A stretch of 64,000 bases of DNA, taken from Sphingomonas sp. SORGH_AS_0950 (GTDB lineage: Bacteria > Pseudomonadota > Alphaproteobacteria > Sphingomonadales > Sphingomonadaceae). Positions 48,283 through 58,345 of this stretch are shown piece after piece. Positions within the stretch are counted from its first letter, which is position 1. Every line of letters begins with the position of its first letter. The translations under genes and the position numbers were made by a program. The notes beneath the pieces are model-generated. The model was not told the origin of the DNA, ran no database searches, and saw only the letters and a program-made list of their open reading frames with translations. Location of the stretch: assembly GCF_030818415.1 (NCBI RefSeq), contig NZ_JAUTAE010000001.1, forward strand, positions 3,188,001 through 3,252,000. The letters are read 5' to 3'.

Positions 48283-48520
48283 GGCGTTTCTCCGGCCTGA
48301 AGCTACCGGAGAACGCGCCGAGGTCGCTCCCGCGATCCGGCACTCTTAAGGGATACCGCCCGGTGGTCTCGCGCAAGCGGGATGGTGCCGGGGCAGCGTC
48401 CCCCGTCTGACCGGTTCGCCGGTCGCCAGCCCGGGACGGGGGCTCGTTTCGCTTTAATCGGGCTGGATATGCCCCCCTTGAATGGTTCTTGGGGGCCTCT
48501 GTCGAGGAAGGAACAGGATC

Positions 48521-49255
48521 ATGCGTACCGGCGTGATCGCGAAGAAGCTGGGGATGACCCGCCTGTTCCAGGACGATGGTCGGCACGTGCCGGTCACCGT
48601 CCTGGCGCTTGAAGGCGTACAGGTCGTCGCTCGCCGCGAGATGGATCGTGACGGCTACACCGCCGTCCAGCTTGGTGCAGGTGTCGCCAAGACCAAGAAT
48701 GTTGCCAAGCCGCAGCGTGGCCACTTCGGCAAGGCCGAAGTCGAGCCCAAGCAGGTGCTGGTCGAGTTCCGCGTGAACGAAGACGGCCTGCTGGACGTCG
48801 GCGCGGAAATCTCCGCCGACCATTTTGTCCCCGGCCAGTATGTCGATATCCAGGGTCGTACCCAGGGTAAGGGCTTTGCCGGTGCGATGAAGCGCTGGAA
48901 CTTCGGTGGTCTGCGCGCGACCCACGGCGTCTCGGTCTCGCACCGTTCGCATGGTTCGACCGGTAACCGTCAGGATCCGGGCCGCGTCTTCAAGAACAAG
49001 AAGATGGCCGGCCACATGGGCGACAAGAACCGCACGCAGCAGAACCTCGAAATCGTGTCGACCGACGTCGAGCGCGGCCTGATCTTCGTCAAGGGCTCGG
49101 TGCCCGGCTCGAAGGGTGGCTGGCTGATCGTCAAGGACGCGGTCAAGGTTTCGCGCCACGCGGACGCCCCGTTCCCCGCCAGCATCAAGGCGGCCGCCAA
49201 CAACAACGCTTCTGCCGAGCCTGCTCCGGAAGCCACCGAGAGCCAGGAGGGCTAA
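48521..49255 (+). CDS. rplC: 50S ribosomal protein L3
   Basis: The 244-residue protein matches L3: [16 protein letters not shown] at the start, [15 protein letters not shown] and [23 protein letters not shown] in the core. The C-terminal 20 residues are Ala/Glu/Pro-rich, an extension common in related bacteria. AGGAAGG precedes the ATG at 48521; the upstream in-frame start at 48482 lies in the leader. Confidence 0.98.
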   Translation: MRTGVIAKKLGMTRLFQDDGRHVPVTVLALEGVQVVARREMDRDGYTAVQLGAGVAKTKNVAKPQRGHFGKAEVEPKQVLVEFRVNEDGLLDVGAEISADHFVPGQYVDIQGRTQGKGFAGAMKRWNFGGLRATHGVSVSHRSHGSTGNRQDPGRVFKNKKMAGHMGDKNRTQQNLEIVSTDVERGLIFVKGSVPGSKGGWLIVKDAVKVSRHADAPFPASIKAAANNNASAEPAPEATESQEG

Positions 49256-49258
49256 GTC

Positions 49259-49885
49259 GTGAAGGTCAAGGTTCAATCCTTCGCCGGCACCGACGCCGCG
49301 GACATCGAGCTCAACGACGAGGTCTTCGGCCTCGATCCGCGCGCCGACATCCTGCACCGCGTTGTGACCTGGCAGCTGGAAAAGCGTCGCGCCACCGCGC
49401 GCGGCACCCGTGAGCGCGCCGATGTCGCGCGTTCGGGCAAGAAGCTCGGTCGCCAGAAGGGCGGCGGTGTCGCTCGTCACGGCGATCGTCGGGCCCCCGT
49501 CTTCATCGGCGGTGGTAAGGCGCACGGCGCCCGCGTCCGCGACTTCAACCCGGGTCTGAACAAGAAGGTTCGCGCCCTGGGCCTGAAGATGGCACTGTCG
49601 AGCCATGCCAAGGCGGGTTCGCTGATCGTGATGAACGATCTGGCGGTTGCCGGTAACAAGACGAAGACGCTGCAGGGCGATCTGGCGAAGCTCGGCTTCG
49701 GCAAGACCGCGCTGGTCATCGATGGCGACGCCGTCGAGACGTCGTTCGCACTGGCAGCAGGCAACCTGAAGGAAATCAACGTCCTTCCGGCTGCTGGCGC
49801 CAATGTCTACGACATTCTGAAGCATGACACCCTGGTGCTGACGCGCTCGGCTGTCGAAAAGCTGGAGGCCCGTTTCCATGGCTAA
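49259..49885 (+). CDS. rplD: 50S ribosomal protein L4
   Basis: The 208-residue protein matches L4, with the loop segment [28 protein letters not shown] that lines the exit tunnel. It starts with GTG four bases after the rplC stop. Its end overlaps rplW by eight bases. L4 autoregulates the S10 operon in enterobacteria; whether it does so here is unknown. Confidence 0.97.
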   Translation: MKVKVQSFAGTDAADIELNDEVFGLDPRADILHRVVTWQLEKRRATARGTRERADVARSGKKLGRQKGGGVARHGDRRAPVFIGGGKAHGARVRDFNPGLNKKVRALGLKMALSSHAKAGSLIVMNDLAVAGNKTKTLQGDLAKLGFGKTALVIDGDAVETSFALAAGNLKEINVLPAAGANVYDILKHDTLVLTRSAVEKLEARFHG

Positions 49886-50189
49886 GCAGCAGAAGGCGGT
49901 CGATCCGCGTCATTACGACGTGATCGTCGCGCCGCACATCACCGAGAAGGCGACGCTCCTGAGCGAGCACAACGCCGTGGTGTTCAAGGTCGCCCCCGGT
50001 GCTACCAAGCCCGAGATCAAGGCGGCGGTGGAAGCGCTGTTCGACGTCAACGTCACCGGCGTGAACACCATCGTCCAGAAGGGCAAGACCAAGAAGTGGA
50101 AGGGCGCTCCGTACCAGCGCTCGGACATGAAGAAGGCGATCGTCACCCTCAAGGACGGTCAGTCCATTGACGTGACGACGGGGATCTGA
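49878..50189 (+). CDS. rplW: 50S ribosomal protein L23
   Basis: The 103-residue protein matches L23, the docking site of trigger factor and SRP at the tunnel exit: [47 protein letters not shown]. It overlaps the end of rplD and lies four bases before rplB. Confidence 0.97.
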   Translation: MAKQQKAVDPRHYDVIVAPHITEKATLLSEHNAVVFKVAPGATKPEIKAAVEALFDVNVTGVNTIVQKGKTKKWKGAPYQRSDMKKAIVTLKDGQSIDVTTGI

Positions 50190-50193
50190 GCCG

Positions 50194-51045
50194 ATGGCAC
50201 TCAAGCATTATAACCCGACGAGCCCGGCCCGCCGCGGCCTGATCCTCGTCGACCGCTCGGCGCTCTGGAAGGGCGCGCCCGTCAAGGCGCTCACCGAAGG
50301 CAAGCGTAAGACCGGCGGCCGCAACAACAAGGGCCATGTGACCAGCCGCGGCATCGCGGGCGGCCACAAGCAGCGCTACCGTTTCATCGACTTCAAGCGT
50401 CGCCAGTGGGACGTCGAGGGCACCGTGGAGCGGATCGAATATGATCCCAACCGCACCGCCTTCATCGCGCTCATCAACTATGGCACCGACGAAGCCGGCA
50501 AGGTCGACCAGTCCTACATCATCGCTCCGCAGCGCCTCGCTGTCGGCGACAAGGTGATCGCGGGCAAGAAGACCGACGTGAAGCCGGGCAACGCCATGGA
50601 ACTGGGCCAGATGCCGGTCGGCACGATCGTCCACAACGTCGAGATGAAGCCCGGCAAGGGCGGTCAGATCGCACGTTCGGCCGGCACCTATGTGCAGGTC
50701 GTGGGCCGCGACAAGGGCATGGTCATCGTCCGTCTGAACTCGGGCGAGCAGCGCTACATCCATGCGAACTGCATGGCGACCGTCGGCGCGGTGTCGAACC
50801 CCGACAACGGCAACACCAACCTGGCGAAGGCTGGTCGCAACCGTTGGAAGGGCCATCGCCCGCTGACCCGCGGTGTTGCGAAGAACCCGGTCGACCACCC
50901 GCACGGCGGTGGTGAAGGCCGGACCTCGGGCGGCCGTCATCCGGTCACCCCGTGGGGCAAGCCGACGAAGGGTGCGCGCACTCGTCACAACAAGGCGACG
51001 GACAAGATGATCATCCGTAGCCGTCACGCCAAGAAGAAGGGCTAA
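50194..51045 (+). CDS. rplB: 50S ribosomal protein L2
   Basis: The 283-residue protein matches L2 at the peptidyl-transferase centre. It starts [15 protein letters not shown], contains [22 protein letters not shown], and keeps the C-terminal [18 protein letters not shown] with its conserved His. Length is a few residues above the E. coli protein. It is six bases before rpsS. Confidence 0.98.
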   Translation: MALKHYNPTSPARRGLILVDRSALWKGAPVKALTEGKRKTGGRNNKGHVTSRGIAGGHKQRYRFIDFKRRQWDVEGTVERIEYDPNRTAFIALINYGTDEAGKVDQSYIIAPQRLAVGDKVIAGKKTDVKPGNAMELGQMPVGTIVHNVEMKPGKGGQIARSAGTYVQVVGRDKGMVIVRLNSGEQRYIHANCMATVGAVSNPDNGNTNLAKAGRNRWKGHRPLTRGVAKNPVDHPHGGGEGRTSGGRHPVTPWGKPTKGARTRHNKATDKMIIRSRHAKKKG

Positions 51046-51051
51046 CACGCA

Positions 51052-51330
51052 ATGGCTCGTTCCGTTTGGAAGGGTCCTTTCGTGGACCTCCATCTCCTGA
51101 AGAAGGCCGAAGTGGCTCAGGATGCTGGCAACCGCGCAGGTCCGATCAAGACCTGGTCGCGTCGCTCGACCATCCTGCCGTCGTTCGTCGGCCTGACCTT
51201 CAACGTCTACAATGGTCGCAAGTTCGTTCCCGTCTCGGTGAACGAGGACATGGTCGGCATGAAGCTCGGTGAATTCGCGCCCACGCGCTACTTCCCCGGC
51301 CACGCTGCCGACAAGAAGGGTAAGCGCTGA
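51052..51330 (+). CDS. rpsS: 30S ribosomal protein S19
   Basis: The 92-residue protein matches S19: [42 protein letters not shown] and [21 protein letters not shown]. Its stop shares a base with the rplV start (TGATG), so translation is coupled. Confidence 0.98.
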   Translation: MARSVWKGPFVDLHLLKKAEVAQDAGNRAGPIKTWSRRSTILPSFVGLTFNVYNGRKFVPVSVNEDMVGMKLGEFAPTRYFPGHAADKKGKR

Positions 51331-51707
51331 TGTCGAAGCCCGCATCCCCCCGCAAGGTCGGTGACAAGGAAGCGCTGTCGGTCGGCACGCAGATCCGTGG
51401 TTCGGCGCAGAAGCTGAATCTGGTCGCGGCCCTGATCCGCGGCAAGAAGGTCGGCGACGCGATGAACATCCTGGCCTTCTCGACGAAGGCGATGGCTGTC
51501 GACGCGCGCAAGATCCTGGCCTCCGCGATCGCCAATGCCGAGAACAACCACAACCTCGACGTCGACTCGCTCGTCGTCGCCGAGGCGTCGGTCGGCAAGT
51601 CGATCACCATGAAGCGTTTCGCGACGCGCGGCCGTGGCAAGTCCACCCGCATCCTGAAGCCGTTTTCGCGGCTCCGCATCGTCGTCCGCGAGCAGGAAGA
51701 AGCATAA
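51330..51707 (+). CDS. rplV: 50S ribosomal protein L22
   Basis: The 125-residue protein matches L22. [19 protein letters not shown] and the beta-hairpin segment [25 protein letters not shown], which reaches into the exit tunnel, are present. It overlaps rpsC as TAATG. Confidence 0.98.
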   Translation: MSKPASPRKVGDKEALSVGTQIRGSAQKLNLVAALIRGKKVGDAMNILAFSTKAMAVDARKILASAIANAENNHNLDVDSLVVAEASVGKSITMKRFATRGRGKSTRILKPFSRLRIVVREQEEA

Positions 51708-52417
51708 TGGGTCAGAAGAGCAATCCGATCGGCCTGCGTCTCCAGATCAACCGCACCTGGGACAGCCGCTGGTTCGCCGAAGGCCATGATTATGGCCGCC
51801 TGCTGCTGGAGGATCTGAAGATCCGCCAGTACATCATGAAGACGCTGCCCCAGGCCGCGATCTCGAAGGTCGTCATCGAGCGTCCGGCCAAGCTGTGCCG
51901 CATCTCGATCTTCGCGGCGCGTCCGGGCGTGATCATCGGCAAGAAGGGCGCCGACATCGAAAAGCTTCGCAAGAAGCTGGGTTCGATGACCTCGTCCGAC
52001 GTGTCGCTGAACATCGTCGAGATCCGCAAGCCCGAGATCGACGCCAAGCTCGTCGCACAGGGCGTCGCCGACCAGCTGGAGCGCCGTATCGCGTTCCGCC
52101 GCGCCATGAAGCGTGCGGTGCAGTCGGCGCTCCGTCTGGGCGCCGAAGGCATCCGTATCACCTGCGGCGGCCGTCTGGGCGGCGCGGAAATCGCGCGGAC
52201 CGAATGGTATCGTGAAGGCCGCGTTCCGCTGCACACGCTGCGCGCGAACGTCGACTATGCCGAAGCGCAGGCGCACACCGCTTATGGCGTGTGCGGCGTG
52301 AAGGTGTGGATCTTCAAGGGCGAGATCCTGGGCCATGACCCCATGGCGCAGGACCGGCTGATGATGGAGGCTCAGACCTCCGGCGTGCGCCCGGCGCGCG
52401 ACGATCATCGCCGCTAA
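51707..52417 (+). CDS. rpsC: 30S ribosomal protein S3
   Basis: The 236-residue protein matches S3: [20 protein letters not shown] at the start, a KH domain with [18 protein letters not shown], and [33 protein letters not shown]. It lies at the mRNA entry channel. It is 12 bases before rplP. Confidence 0.98.
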   Translation: MGQKSNPIGLRLQINRTWDSRWFAEGHDYGRLLLEDLKIRQYIMKTLPQAAISKVVIERPAKLCRISIFAARPGVIIGKKGADIEKLRKKLGSMTSSDVSLNIVEIRKPEIDAKLVAQGVADQLERRIAFRRAMKRAVQSALRLGAEGIRITCGGRLGGAEIARTEWYREGRVPLHTLRANVDYAEAQAHTAYGVCGVKVWIFKGEILGHDPMAQDRLMMEAQTSGVRPARDDHRR

Positions 52418-52429
52418 GGATCAAAGAAC

Positions 52430-52864
52430 ATGCTGCAACCAAAGCGCACCAAGTTCCGCAAGGCCTTCAAGGGCCGCATCCACGGCGATGCGAAGGGCGG
52501 CACGAGCCTGAACTTCGGTTCCTATGGCCTGAAGGCCATGGAGCCGGAGCGGATCACCGCTCGCCAGATCGAGGCGGCTCGCCGCGCGATCACGCGTCAC
52601 ATCAAGCGCCAGGGTCGTCTCTGGATCCGCATCTTCCCGGACGTCCCCGTCTCGTCGAAGCCCGCCGAAGTCCGCATGGGCTCGGGTAAGGGTTCGCCGG
52701 AATTCTGGGCCGCCCGCGTGAAGCCGGGTCGCATCCTGTTCGAACTCGACGGCGTCGACGGCCCGCTGGCCGCTGAGGCATTCGAGCGCGCCGCGATGAA
52801 GCTGCCCATCAAGACCAAGGTCGTTGCCCGCCTGGGCGACACCTCGCACCTCGGAGGCGAGTAA
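52430..52864 (+). CDS. rplP: 50S ribosomal protein L16
   Basis: The 144-residue protein matches L16 near the A site: [19 protein letters not shown], the conserved [20 protein letters not shown], and [22 protein letters not shown] with the usual Arg of the modified loop. It overlaps rpmC as TAATG. Confidence 0.98.
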   Translation: MLQPKRTKFRKAFKGRIHGDAKGGTSLNFGSYGLKAMEPERITARQIEAARRAITRHIKRQGRLWIRIFPDVPVSSKPAEVRMGSGKGSPEFWAARVKPGRILFELDGVDGPLAAEAFERAAMKLPIKTKVVARLGDTSHLGGE

Positions 52865-53064
52865 TGGCCAAGACTGAATATACCGGCCAGAGCGACGACC
52901 AGCTCGTCGAGGCGCTGGGCAACCTGAAGCGTGAGCAGTTCAACCTGCGCTTCCAGGCGGCCACGAGCCAGCTCGAAAAGCCCAGCCGGGTCAAGGAAGT
53001 CCGTCGCGACATCGCGCGGATCAAGACCATCCAGGCGCAGCGCACCGCTGCGGCTGCCAAGTAA
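52864..53064 (+). CDS. rpmC: 50S ribosomal protein L29
   Basis: The 66-residue helical protein matches L29: [22 protein letters not shown] and the [10 protein letters not shown] end. It lies at the tunnel exit beside L23. It is followed 12 bases on by rpsQ. Confidence 0.96.
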   Translation: MAKTEYTGQSDDQLVEALGNLKREQFNLRFQAATSQLEKPSRVKEVRRDIARIKTIQAQRTAAAAK

Positions 53065-53076
53065 GGACCGAGACAC

Positions 53077-53349
53077 ATGCCGAAGCGCGTGCTGACCGGG
53101 GTGATTGTCTCGGACAAGACCGACAAGACGGTCGTCGTCAATGTGGAGCGGAAGGTCAAGCACCCCCTCTACGGCAAGATCATCCGTCGGTCGAAGAAGT
53201 ATCATGCTCACGACGAGAGCAATGAGTTCAAGGCCGGGGAGACGGTGCGGATCGAAGAGACCGCCCCGATCTCGAAGCTGAAGACCTGGAAGGTGATCGA
53301 GCGGGTGAACACCCACACGACGCCGGAACGGGCCTCGGCAGAGGGCTGA
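53077..53349 (+). CDS. rpsQ: 30S ribosomal protein S17
   Basis: The 90-residue protein matches S17: [40 protein letters not shown] and [21 protein letters not shown]. It is the last gene of the S10 operon, as in E. coli, and is followed by two hairpins. Confidence 0.97.
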   Translation: MPKRVLTGVIVSDKTDKTVVVNVERKVKHPLYGKIIRRSKKYHAHDESNEFKAGETVRIEETAPISKLKTWKVIERVNTHTTPERASAEG

Positions 53350-53365
53350 ACCTTTTGACATCCGA

Positions 53366-53536
53366 CCCCGCTCTTTCCGCGTGAAAGGGCGGGGTTCGGG
53401 TTGAAAAGGGCGCCCTTCGGGGCATCGAGCGGATTGGTCGAAAGGCCCAAGCGACTCGCTTGCCTTTCGCACCAGGAGTGGCTATGGGGCCTCTCCCCCT
53501 GGCGCGGGTCATCCCTGCGCCGGGGGTCGTTTTTTA
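53366..53536 (+). terminator. S10/spc boundary: two hairpins, the second a terminator
   Basis: CCCCGCTCTTTC (53366-53377) pairs with GAAAGGGCGGGG (53383-53394), with one G-U. Farther on, CCCCCTGGCGCGGG and CCCTGCGCCGGGGG form a stem near 53495-53527 followed by GTCGTTTTTT. The 53537-53587 stretch should hold the leader of rplN. This separates the S10 and spc transcripts. Confidence 0.75.
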
Positions 53537-53587
53537 AGGCGGGGTCGGGTCGGTATCCACCCCAGGTAGAGAGAAGGAAGCGGATCC

Positions 53588-53956
53588 ATGATCCAGATGC
53601 AGTCCAATCTCGACGTCGCTGACAACAGCGGCGCGAAGCGGGTGCAGTGCATCAAGGTGCTGGGCGGCTCGAAGCGCCGTACCGCATCGGTCGGCGACAT
53701 CATCGTCGTCAGCGTCAAGGAAGCGCAGCCGCGTGGCCGCGTGAAGAAGGGCGACGTTCACCGCGCGGTGATCGTGCGTACCGCCAAGGACATCCGTCGC
53801 GCCGACGGTTCGGTGATCCGTTTCGACGGTAACGCCGCCGTGCTGGTCAACAAGAACGAGGAGCCGATCGGCACCCGTATCTTTGGCCCGGTGGTGCGTG
53901 AGCTTCGCGGCAAGAAGCACATGAAGATCATCTCGCTGGCTCCGGAGGTGCTGTAA
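53588..53956 (+). CDS. rplN: 50S ribosomal protein L14
   Basis: The 122-residue protein matches L14: [20 protein letters not shown] at the start and [28 protein letters not shown] at the end. It is first in the spc operon, and its stop overlaps the rplX start (TAATG). It forms intersubunit bridge contacts. Confidence 0.98.
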   Translation: MIQMQSNLDVADNSGAKRVQCIKVLGGSKRRTASVGDIIVVSVKEAQPRGRVKKGDVHRAVIVRTAKDIRRADGSVIRFDGNAAVLVNKNEEPIGTRIFGPVVRELRGKKHMKIISLAPEVL

Positions 53957-54273
53957 TGGCCGCCGCCAAGATCAAGAAGGGCGATCGCGTCATCGTCCTG
54001 TCCGGCAAGGACAAGGGCAAGACCGGCACCGTGTCGCTGGCGATGCCGAAGGACGGCAAGGTCGTCGTGGACGGCGTCAACATCGCCACCCGTCACCGCA
54101 AGCCCACCCAGGCGAACCCGCAGGGTGGCCTGGAGCGCACCGCTGCGCCGCTGCACATCTCGAAGGTCGCGCACGTGACCGCCGATGGCAAGCCGACCCG
54201 CGTCCGTTTCGAGACGCAGGATGGCAAGAAGGTCCGTGTCGCCGTCAAGACCGGGGAGAAGATCGATGGCTGA
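53956..54273 (+). CDS. rplX: 50S ribosomal protein L24
   Basis: The 105-residue protein matches L24, an assembly initiator: [20 protein letters not shown] (KOW motif) and [21 protein letters not shown]. It overlaps rplE by eight bases. Confidence 0.97.
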   Translation: MAAAKIKKGDRVIVLSGKDKGKTGTVSLAMPKDGKVVVDGVNIATRHRKPTQANPQGGLERTAAPLHISKVAHVTADGKPTRVRFETQDGKKVRVAVKTGEKIDG

Positions 54274-54847
54274 TTACAAGCCCCGCATGAAGGCTATCTA
54301 CGACGATAGCATCATCAAGGCGATGACCGACAAGTTCGGTTACAAGAACGTCAACGAGATCCCCCGGATCGAGAAGATCGTGCTCAACATGGGCGTGGGC
54401 GAAGCGACGCAGGACAAGAAGCGCGTCGACCAGGCTGCCTCCGAGATGGAGCTGATCGCGGGTCAGAAGCCCGTCATCACCAAGGCGAAGAAGTCGATCG
54501 CGCAGTTCAAGCTGCGTGAAGGCATGCCGATCGGTGTGAAGGTCACGCTGCGTCGCGAGCGCATGTACGAATTCCTGGACCGCTTCATCACGATTGCGCT
54601 GCCGCGCGTTCGCGACTTCCGCGGCCTGAATCCGAAGTCCTTTGACGGTCGCGGCAACTATGCCTGCGGCATCAAGGAACAGATCATCTTCCCCGAAATC
54701 AACTATGACCGCATCGACAAGGTGCGCGGCATGGATGTGATCGTGACCACCACGGCGAAGACCGACGACGAGGCGCGCGAGCTGCTCCGTCTCTTCGGCT
54801 TCCCGTTCCCCAAGGAAGACGCTGCCGACGAGAAGAAGGCGGCGTAA
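54266..54847 (+). CDS. rplE: 50S ribosomal protein L5
   Basis: The 193-residue protein matches L5, which binds 5S r[41 protein letters not shown] and [22 protein letters not shown]. The true start is ATG 54266, inside the end of rplX. The C-terminal tail is Lys/Ala/Glu-rich. A GC hairpin lies in the 57-base gap to rpsN. Confidence 0.98.
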   Translation: MADYKPRMKAIYDDSIIKAMTDKFGYKNVNEIPRIEKIVLNMGVGEATQDKKRVDQAASEMELIAGQKPVITKAKKSIAQFKLREGMPIGVKVTLRRERMYEFLDRFITIALPRVRDFRGLNPKSFDGRGNYACGIKEQIIFPEINYDRIDKVRGMDVIVTTTAKTDDEARELLRLFGFPFPKEDAADEKKAA

Positions 54848-54856
54848 CCGGACTGC

Positions 54857-54882
54857 CCCCTCTCCACGCCGGGGAGGGGGTC
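54857..54882 (+). other. GC hairpin between rplE and rpsN
   Basis: CCCCCTCTCC and GGGGAGGGGG form a 10-bp stem with one mismatch or wobble. TCCTT follows, not a strong T-run. It may be a processing or partial termination site in the spc transcript, or a REP-like insertion. Confidence 0.45.
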
Positions 54883-54904
54883 CTTACAGAAAGAGCTTAA
54901 GTCC

Positions 54905-55210
54905 ATGGCGAAACTGAGTTCAATCAACAAGAACGAGAAGCGTCGCCTTCTCGTCAAGAAGTATGCCGGCAAGTACGCGAAGCTGAAGGCGATCGCGAAC
55001 GACCAGAGCCTCGATGAGACCGAGCGTCTGATCGCGCGCCTGAAGATGGCCGAGATCCCCCGCAACGGCAATCCGACCCGTATCCGCAACCGCTGCGAGA
55101 TCACCGGTCGCCCGCGTGCGTATTACCGCAAGTTCCGTCTCGCTCGCGTCATGCTGCGCGATCTGGCCAACAAGGGCCTGATCCCCGGCGTCACCAAGTC
55201 GAGCTGGTAA
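54905..55210 (+). CDS. rpsN: 30S ribosomal protein S14 (zinc-free type)
   Basis: The 101-residue protein matches the long, zinc-independent S14. The C-terminal [27 protein letters not shown] is typical, and the two CxxC pairs of the zinc form are absent. The N-terminus is Lys-rich ([20 protein letters not shown]). It is 12 bases before rpsH. Confidence 0.98.
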   Translation: MAKLSSINKNEKRRLLVKKYAGKYAKLKAIANDQSLDETERLIARLKMAEIPRNGNPTRIRNRCEITGRPRAYYRKFRLARVMLRDLANKGLIPGVTKSSW

Positions 55211-55222
55211 GGACCATTTGAG

Positions 55223-55618
55223 ATGGCAGTGACCGATCCCCTGGGTGACCTGCTCACCCGCATCCGCAACGGCCAGCGCGCGCGCAAGGACTCCGTCCTG
55301 ACGCCTGCGTCGAAGCTGCGCGCCCGCGTGCTCGACGTGCTCCAGCGCGAAGGCTATATCCGTGGCTACAGCGAAGAGCAGATGGGCCCTGCGGCCGGCA
55401 TCCGCATCGAGCTGAAGTATTTCGAAGGCCAGCCCGCGATCAAGCATGTCGCGCGCGTGTCCAAGCCCGGCCGCCGTATCTATTCGGGCGCGCAGGAGCT
55501 TCCGCGCGTTCGCAACGGCCTGGGCATCACCATCGTGTCGACGCCGCGTGGCGTTCTGTCGGACGCCGAAGCGCGCGAGCAGAATGTCGGTGGCGAAGTC
55601 CTGGCGGAGGTGTTCTGA
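55223..55618 (+). CDS. rpsH: 30S ribosomal protein S8
   Basis: The 131-residue protein matches S8: [21 protein letters not shown] at the start and [33 protein letters not shown] at the end. S8 is the known autoregulator of the E. coli spc operon. It shares a base with rplF (TGATG). Confidence 0.98.
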   Translation: MAVTDPLGDLLTRIRNGQRARKDSVLTPASKLRARVLDVLQREGYIRGYSEEQMGPAAGIRIELKYFEGQPAIKHVARVSKPGRRIYSGAQELPRVRNGLGITIVSTPRGVLSDAEAREQNVGGEVLAEVF

Positions 55619-56151
55619 TGAGCCGCATCGGTAAGAAGGCGGTCCCGGTTCCGGCCGGCGTCACCGCGACCATCGCCGACAAGGTGCTGAGCGTGAAGGG
55701 TCCCAAGGGCACCCTGTCCATGCCGCTCGTTGACGAGATCACCTATGACGTCCAGGCGGACGCCATCGCGGTGCAGCCTGCCAACGCCACGAAGCGCGCC
55801 CGCGCCTTCTGGGGCATGCAGCGCACCATGGTGCAGAACCTCGTGACCGGTGTGACCGCAGGCTTCTCGAAGAAGCTGGTCATCACCGGCGTCGGCTACC
55901 GCGCCGCCGCGCAGGGCAAGACCCTGAAGCTGCAGCTCGGCTACAGCCACGACGTCAATATCGACGTGCCGGAAGGCATCGAGGTGAAGACGCCGGACGC
56001 CACCACCGTCGAGATCAGCGGTTCGGACAAGCAGAAGGTCGGCCAGCTGGCCGCCGAGATCCGTCGCTGGCGCAAGCCCGAGCCGTATAAGGGCAAGGGC
56101 ATCAAGTACGACGGCGAGTTCATCTTCCGCAAGGAAGGGAAGAAGAAGTAA
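55618..56151 (+). CDS. rplF: 50S ribosomal protein L6
   Basis: The 177-residue protein matches L6, two-domain and near the sarcin-ricin loop: [39 protein letters not shown] and [23 protein letters not shown]. It overlaps rplR as TAATG. Confidence 0.98.
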   Translation: MSRIGKKAVPVPAGVTATIADKVLSVKGPKGTLSMPLVDEITYDVQADAIAVQPANATKRARAFWGMQRTMVQNLVTGVTAGFSKKLVITGVGYRAAAQGKTLKLQLGYSHDVNIDVPEGIEVKTPDATTVEISGSDKQKVGQLAAEIRRWRKPEPYKGKGIKYDGEFIFRKEGKKK

Positions 56152-56507
56152 TGACCAAGGGTCTCTCTCTTTTCGAGAAGCGCCGTCGGCGCAACCGTAC
56201 CGCGCTGCGTGCGCGTGCGGGCACCCGTCCGCGCCTGTCGGTGCATCGCTCGGGCAAGCACATCTATGCCCAGGTGATCGACGACGAGGCCGGTCGTACC
56301 GTGGCTTCGGCCTCGACGCTGGAAAAGGACGCACGCGGCCAGTCGGGCGCGAACGTCGCAGCGGCGAGCGAAGTCGGCAAGCGCGTGGCCGAGAAGGCCA
56401 AGGCCGCCGGCGTCACGCAGGTCGTTTTCGACCGTGGCGGCTTCCTGTTCCACGGTCGCGTCAAGGCGCTGGCCGAGGCGGCACGCGAAGCGGGATTGGA
56501 GTTCTAA
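56151..56507 (+). CDS. rplR: 50S ribosomal protein L18
   Basis: The 118-residue protein matches L18, a 5S rRNA binder: [25 protein letters not shown] and [29 protein letters not shown]. It ends one base before the rpsE ATG. Confidence 0.98.
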   Translation: MTKGLSLFEKRRRRNRTALRARAGTRPRLSVHRSGKHIYAQVIDDEAGRTVASASTLEKDARGQSGANVAAASEVGKRVAEKAKAAGVTQVVFDRGGFLFHGRVKALAEAAREAGLEF

Positions 56508-56508
56508 T

Positions 56509-57225
56509 ATGGCTGACGAGAACAACGTGGCCGTTGCCGGTGCCGAAGGCGCCGCGCAGGACGCGACCCAGGGTCGCGGTCCCCGGGGCGGCCGTGGCCG
56601 TGGTCCGGGCGGCGATCGCGGCCGTGGCGGCCGTGACGGCAACCGTGGTCGTCGCGACGACCGTCGCGGTGGCGCCGAGGAGCAGGGCGAAGAGCTGATC
56701 GAAAAGCTCGTCCACATCAACCGTGTCTCGAAGACCGTGAAGGGCGGTAAGCGCTTCGGCTTCGCCGCGCTCGTCGTGGTCGGCGACGGCAAGGGACGTG
56801 CGGGCTTTGGTCATGGCAAGGCGCGCGAAGTGCCGGAAGCCATCTCGAAGGCGACGGCTGCCGCCAAGAAGGCGATGGTCCGCGTTCCGCTGAAGGACGG
56901 TCGCACGCTGCATCATGATGGCAACGGCCATTTCGGTGCGGGCCGCGTGACGGTGCGTTCGGCGCCGCAGGGTACCGGCATCATCGCCGGTGGTCCGATG
57001 CGCGCGATCTTCGAATCGCTTGGCGTTGCCGACGTGGTGACGAAGTCGATCGGCACCTCGAACCCGTACAACATGATCCGTGCCACCTTCGAAGCGCTTG
57101 GCGACCAGACCTCGCCCAAGGCGGTGGCGCAGCGTCGTGGCAAGAAGATCGCCGACCTGCTGGGTCGCGGTCACGGTGCCACCCAGCAGACTGCCGAGGC
57201 GGAAGCCGCGGCCGTCGTGGAGTAA
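56509..57225 (+). CDS. rpsE: 30S ribosomal protein S5 with RG-rich N-terminal extension
   Basis: The 238-residue protein is longer than the 166-residue E. coli S5. Residues 1-60 are an Ala/Gly/Arg-rich extension (from about 22: [20 protein letters not shown]) before the S5 core ([34 protein letters not shown]). The tail after the core is Ala/Glu-rich. Such RG-rich extensions are seen in some Alphaproteobacteria. ATG 56509 is chosen because it begins the extension directly after rplR. Confidence 0.97.
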   Translation: MADENNVAVAGAEGAAQDATQGRGPRGGRGRGPGGDRGRGGRDGNRGRRDDRRGGAEEQGEELIEKLVHINRVSKTVKGGKRFGFAALVVVGDGKGRAGFGHGKAREVPEAISKATAAAKKAMVRVPLKDGRTLHHDGNGHFGAGRVTVRSAPQGTGIIAGGPMRAIFESLGVADVVTKSIGTSNPYNMIRATFEALGDQTSPKAVAQRRGKKIADLLGRGHGATQQTAEAEAAAVVE

Positions 57226-57231
57226 GCGACC

Positions 57232-57408
57232 ATGGCAACCATCAAGATCAAGCAGACCGGTTCGCCGATCCGCCGCACCAAGGACCAGCGCGCGACCCTC
57301 GTCGGCCTGGGCCTCAACAAGATGCACAAGGTCGCCGAGCTTCAGGACAGCCCTGAAGTCCGTGGCATGATCCGCAAGGTGCAGCACATGGTTCAGGTGG
57401 TGGACTGA
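57232..57408 (+). CDS. rpmD: 50S ribosomal protein L30
   Basis: The 58-residue protein matches L30: [28 protein letters not shown] and the MIRKVQHMV end. It starts six bases after rpsE. It is the last gene before a repeat block and a terminator, unlike in most bacteria, where rplO follows at once. Confidence 0.97.
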   Translation: MATIKIKQTGSPIRRTKDQRATLVGLGLNKMHKVAELQDSPEVRGMIRKVQHMVQVVD

Positions 57409-57424
57409 GGCACTTCGGGATCGA

Positions 57425-57511
57425 TCCTGCGCTCCGTTCAGCCTGAGCGTAGTCGAAGGCCACGCCGCTCGGCTTGCACTTCGACTTCGCTCAGTGCGAA
57501 CGGAGAGAGGG
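57425..57511. repeat. REP-like pair between rpmD and rplO
   Basis: CCGTTCAGCCTGAGCGTAGTCG and GCACTTCGACTTCGCTCAGTGC are the same two arms as at 3.7, 4.1 and 47.5 kb, here in the opposite order. They are about 20 bases apart and can pair. Confidence 0.75.
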
Positions 57512-57559
57512 ATGAGGTCCCGGTCTCATATCCGTCACATTGAACAGTGACAAACACGG

Positions 57560-57589
57560 GGAAGGGGGCTATGCGGCCCCCTTCCTTTT
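57560..57589 (+). terminator. Rho-independent terminator between rpmD and rplO
   Basis: GGAAGGGGGC (57560-57569) and GCCCCCTTCC (57576-57585) form a perfect 10-bp stem followed by TTTT. It would end the spc transcript before rplO. Confidence 0.85.
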
Positions 57590-57655
57590 ATCCAGCGGTC
57601 GTGATTCTTCTCGAATGACGGCCATGCGCGAAACAAGCGAAAGCGAGTGCAAATC

Positions 57656-58186
57656 ATGAAGCTGAACGAACTTTTCGACAACCAGGGTGCCCGCAAGTCC
57701 AAGATCCGCGTCGGTCGCGGTATCGGTTCGGGCAAGGGCAAGACCGGTGGTCGCGGCGTCAAGGGTCAGAAGAGCCGTGAGGGCGTGTCCATCGCGGGCT
57801 TCGAGGGCGGTCAGATGCCGCTCCACATGCGCCTGCCGAAGCGCGGCTTCAACAACATCTTCGCCAAGGACTATGCCGAGGTGAACCTGGGCGCGATCCA
57901 GAAGGCGGTCGACTCGGGCAAGCTGAAGACCGACGGCACGATCGATCACGCCGCGCTGAAGGCCGCCGGCCTCGCCCGTGGCGGCAAGGACGGCGTCCGT
58001 CTGCTCGGCAAGGGCGAACTGACCGCCAAGCTGTCGTTCGTGGTGCAGGGCGTGTCGGCCTCGGCACGTGAAGCGGTCGAGAAGGCCGGTGGTTCGGTCG
58101 ACGTGCCGCACGTCGTGCCCGCCGCCGAGAAGGCCGCCGCGAAGAAGGGCCAGGCCCGCGCCGCGAAGCTCGCCGCCAAGGCCTGA
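57656..58186 (+). CDS. rplO: 50S ribosomal protein L15
   Basis: The 176-residue protein matches L15: [45 protein letters not shown] Gly/Lys-rich start and [19 protein letters not shown]. The C-terminus is an Ala/Lys extension. The gene is isolated by a terminator on each side, so it probably has its own promoter in 57590-57655. Confidence 0.97.
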   Translation: MKLNELFDNQGARKSKIRVGRGIGSGKGKTGGRGVKGQKSREGVSIAGFEGGQMPLHMRLPKRGFNNIFAKDYAEVNLGAIQKAVDSGKLKTDGTIDHAALKAAGLARGGKDGVRLLGKGELTAKLSFVVQGVSASAREAVEKAGGSVDVPHVVPAAEKAAAKKGQARAAKLAAKA

Positions 58187-58196
58187 ACCGGATAGG

Positions 58197-58246
58197 ATCC
58201 GCCGCTGTCGAATGGCGCCACGCCATCCCTGACAGCGGCGGATTTT
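58197..58246 (+). terminator. Rho-independent terminator between rplO and secY
   Basis: ATCCGCCGCTGTC (58197-58209) and GACAGCGGCGGAT (58231-58243) form a perfect 13-bp stem ending in TTTT. The loop contains a second small hairpin (ATGGCG with CGCCAT). Confidence 0.88.
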
Positions 58247-58345
58247 GCATCCGGGTTAGACAAGCGCGTCTTCGCGCCTATATGAGCGGCGGGGCGGTTC
58301 AAAACGCATCCCGCCGTTTTTCGTTTCCAGGATAACGCAACAGCT

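Noticed and set aside
48131..49879. 582-aa minus-strand frame across rplC and rplD
   Set aside because: It is a shadow of two certain ribosomal protein genes and crosses their noncoding leader.
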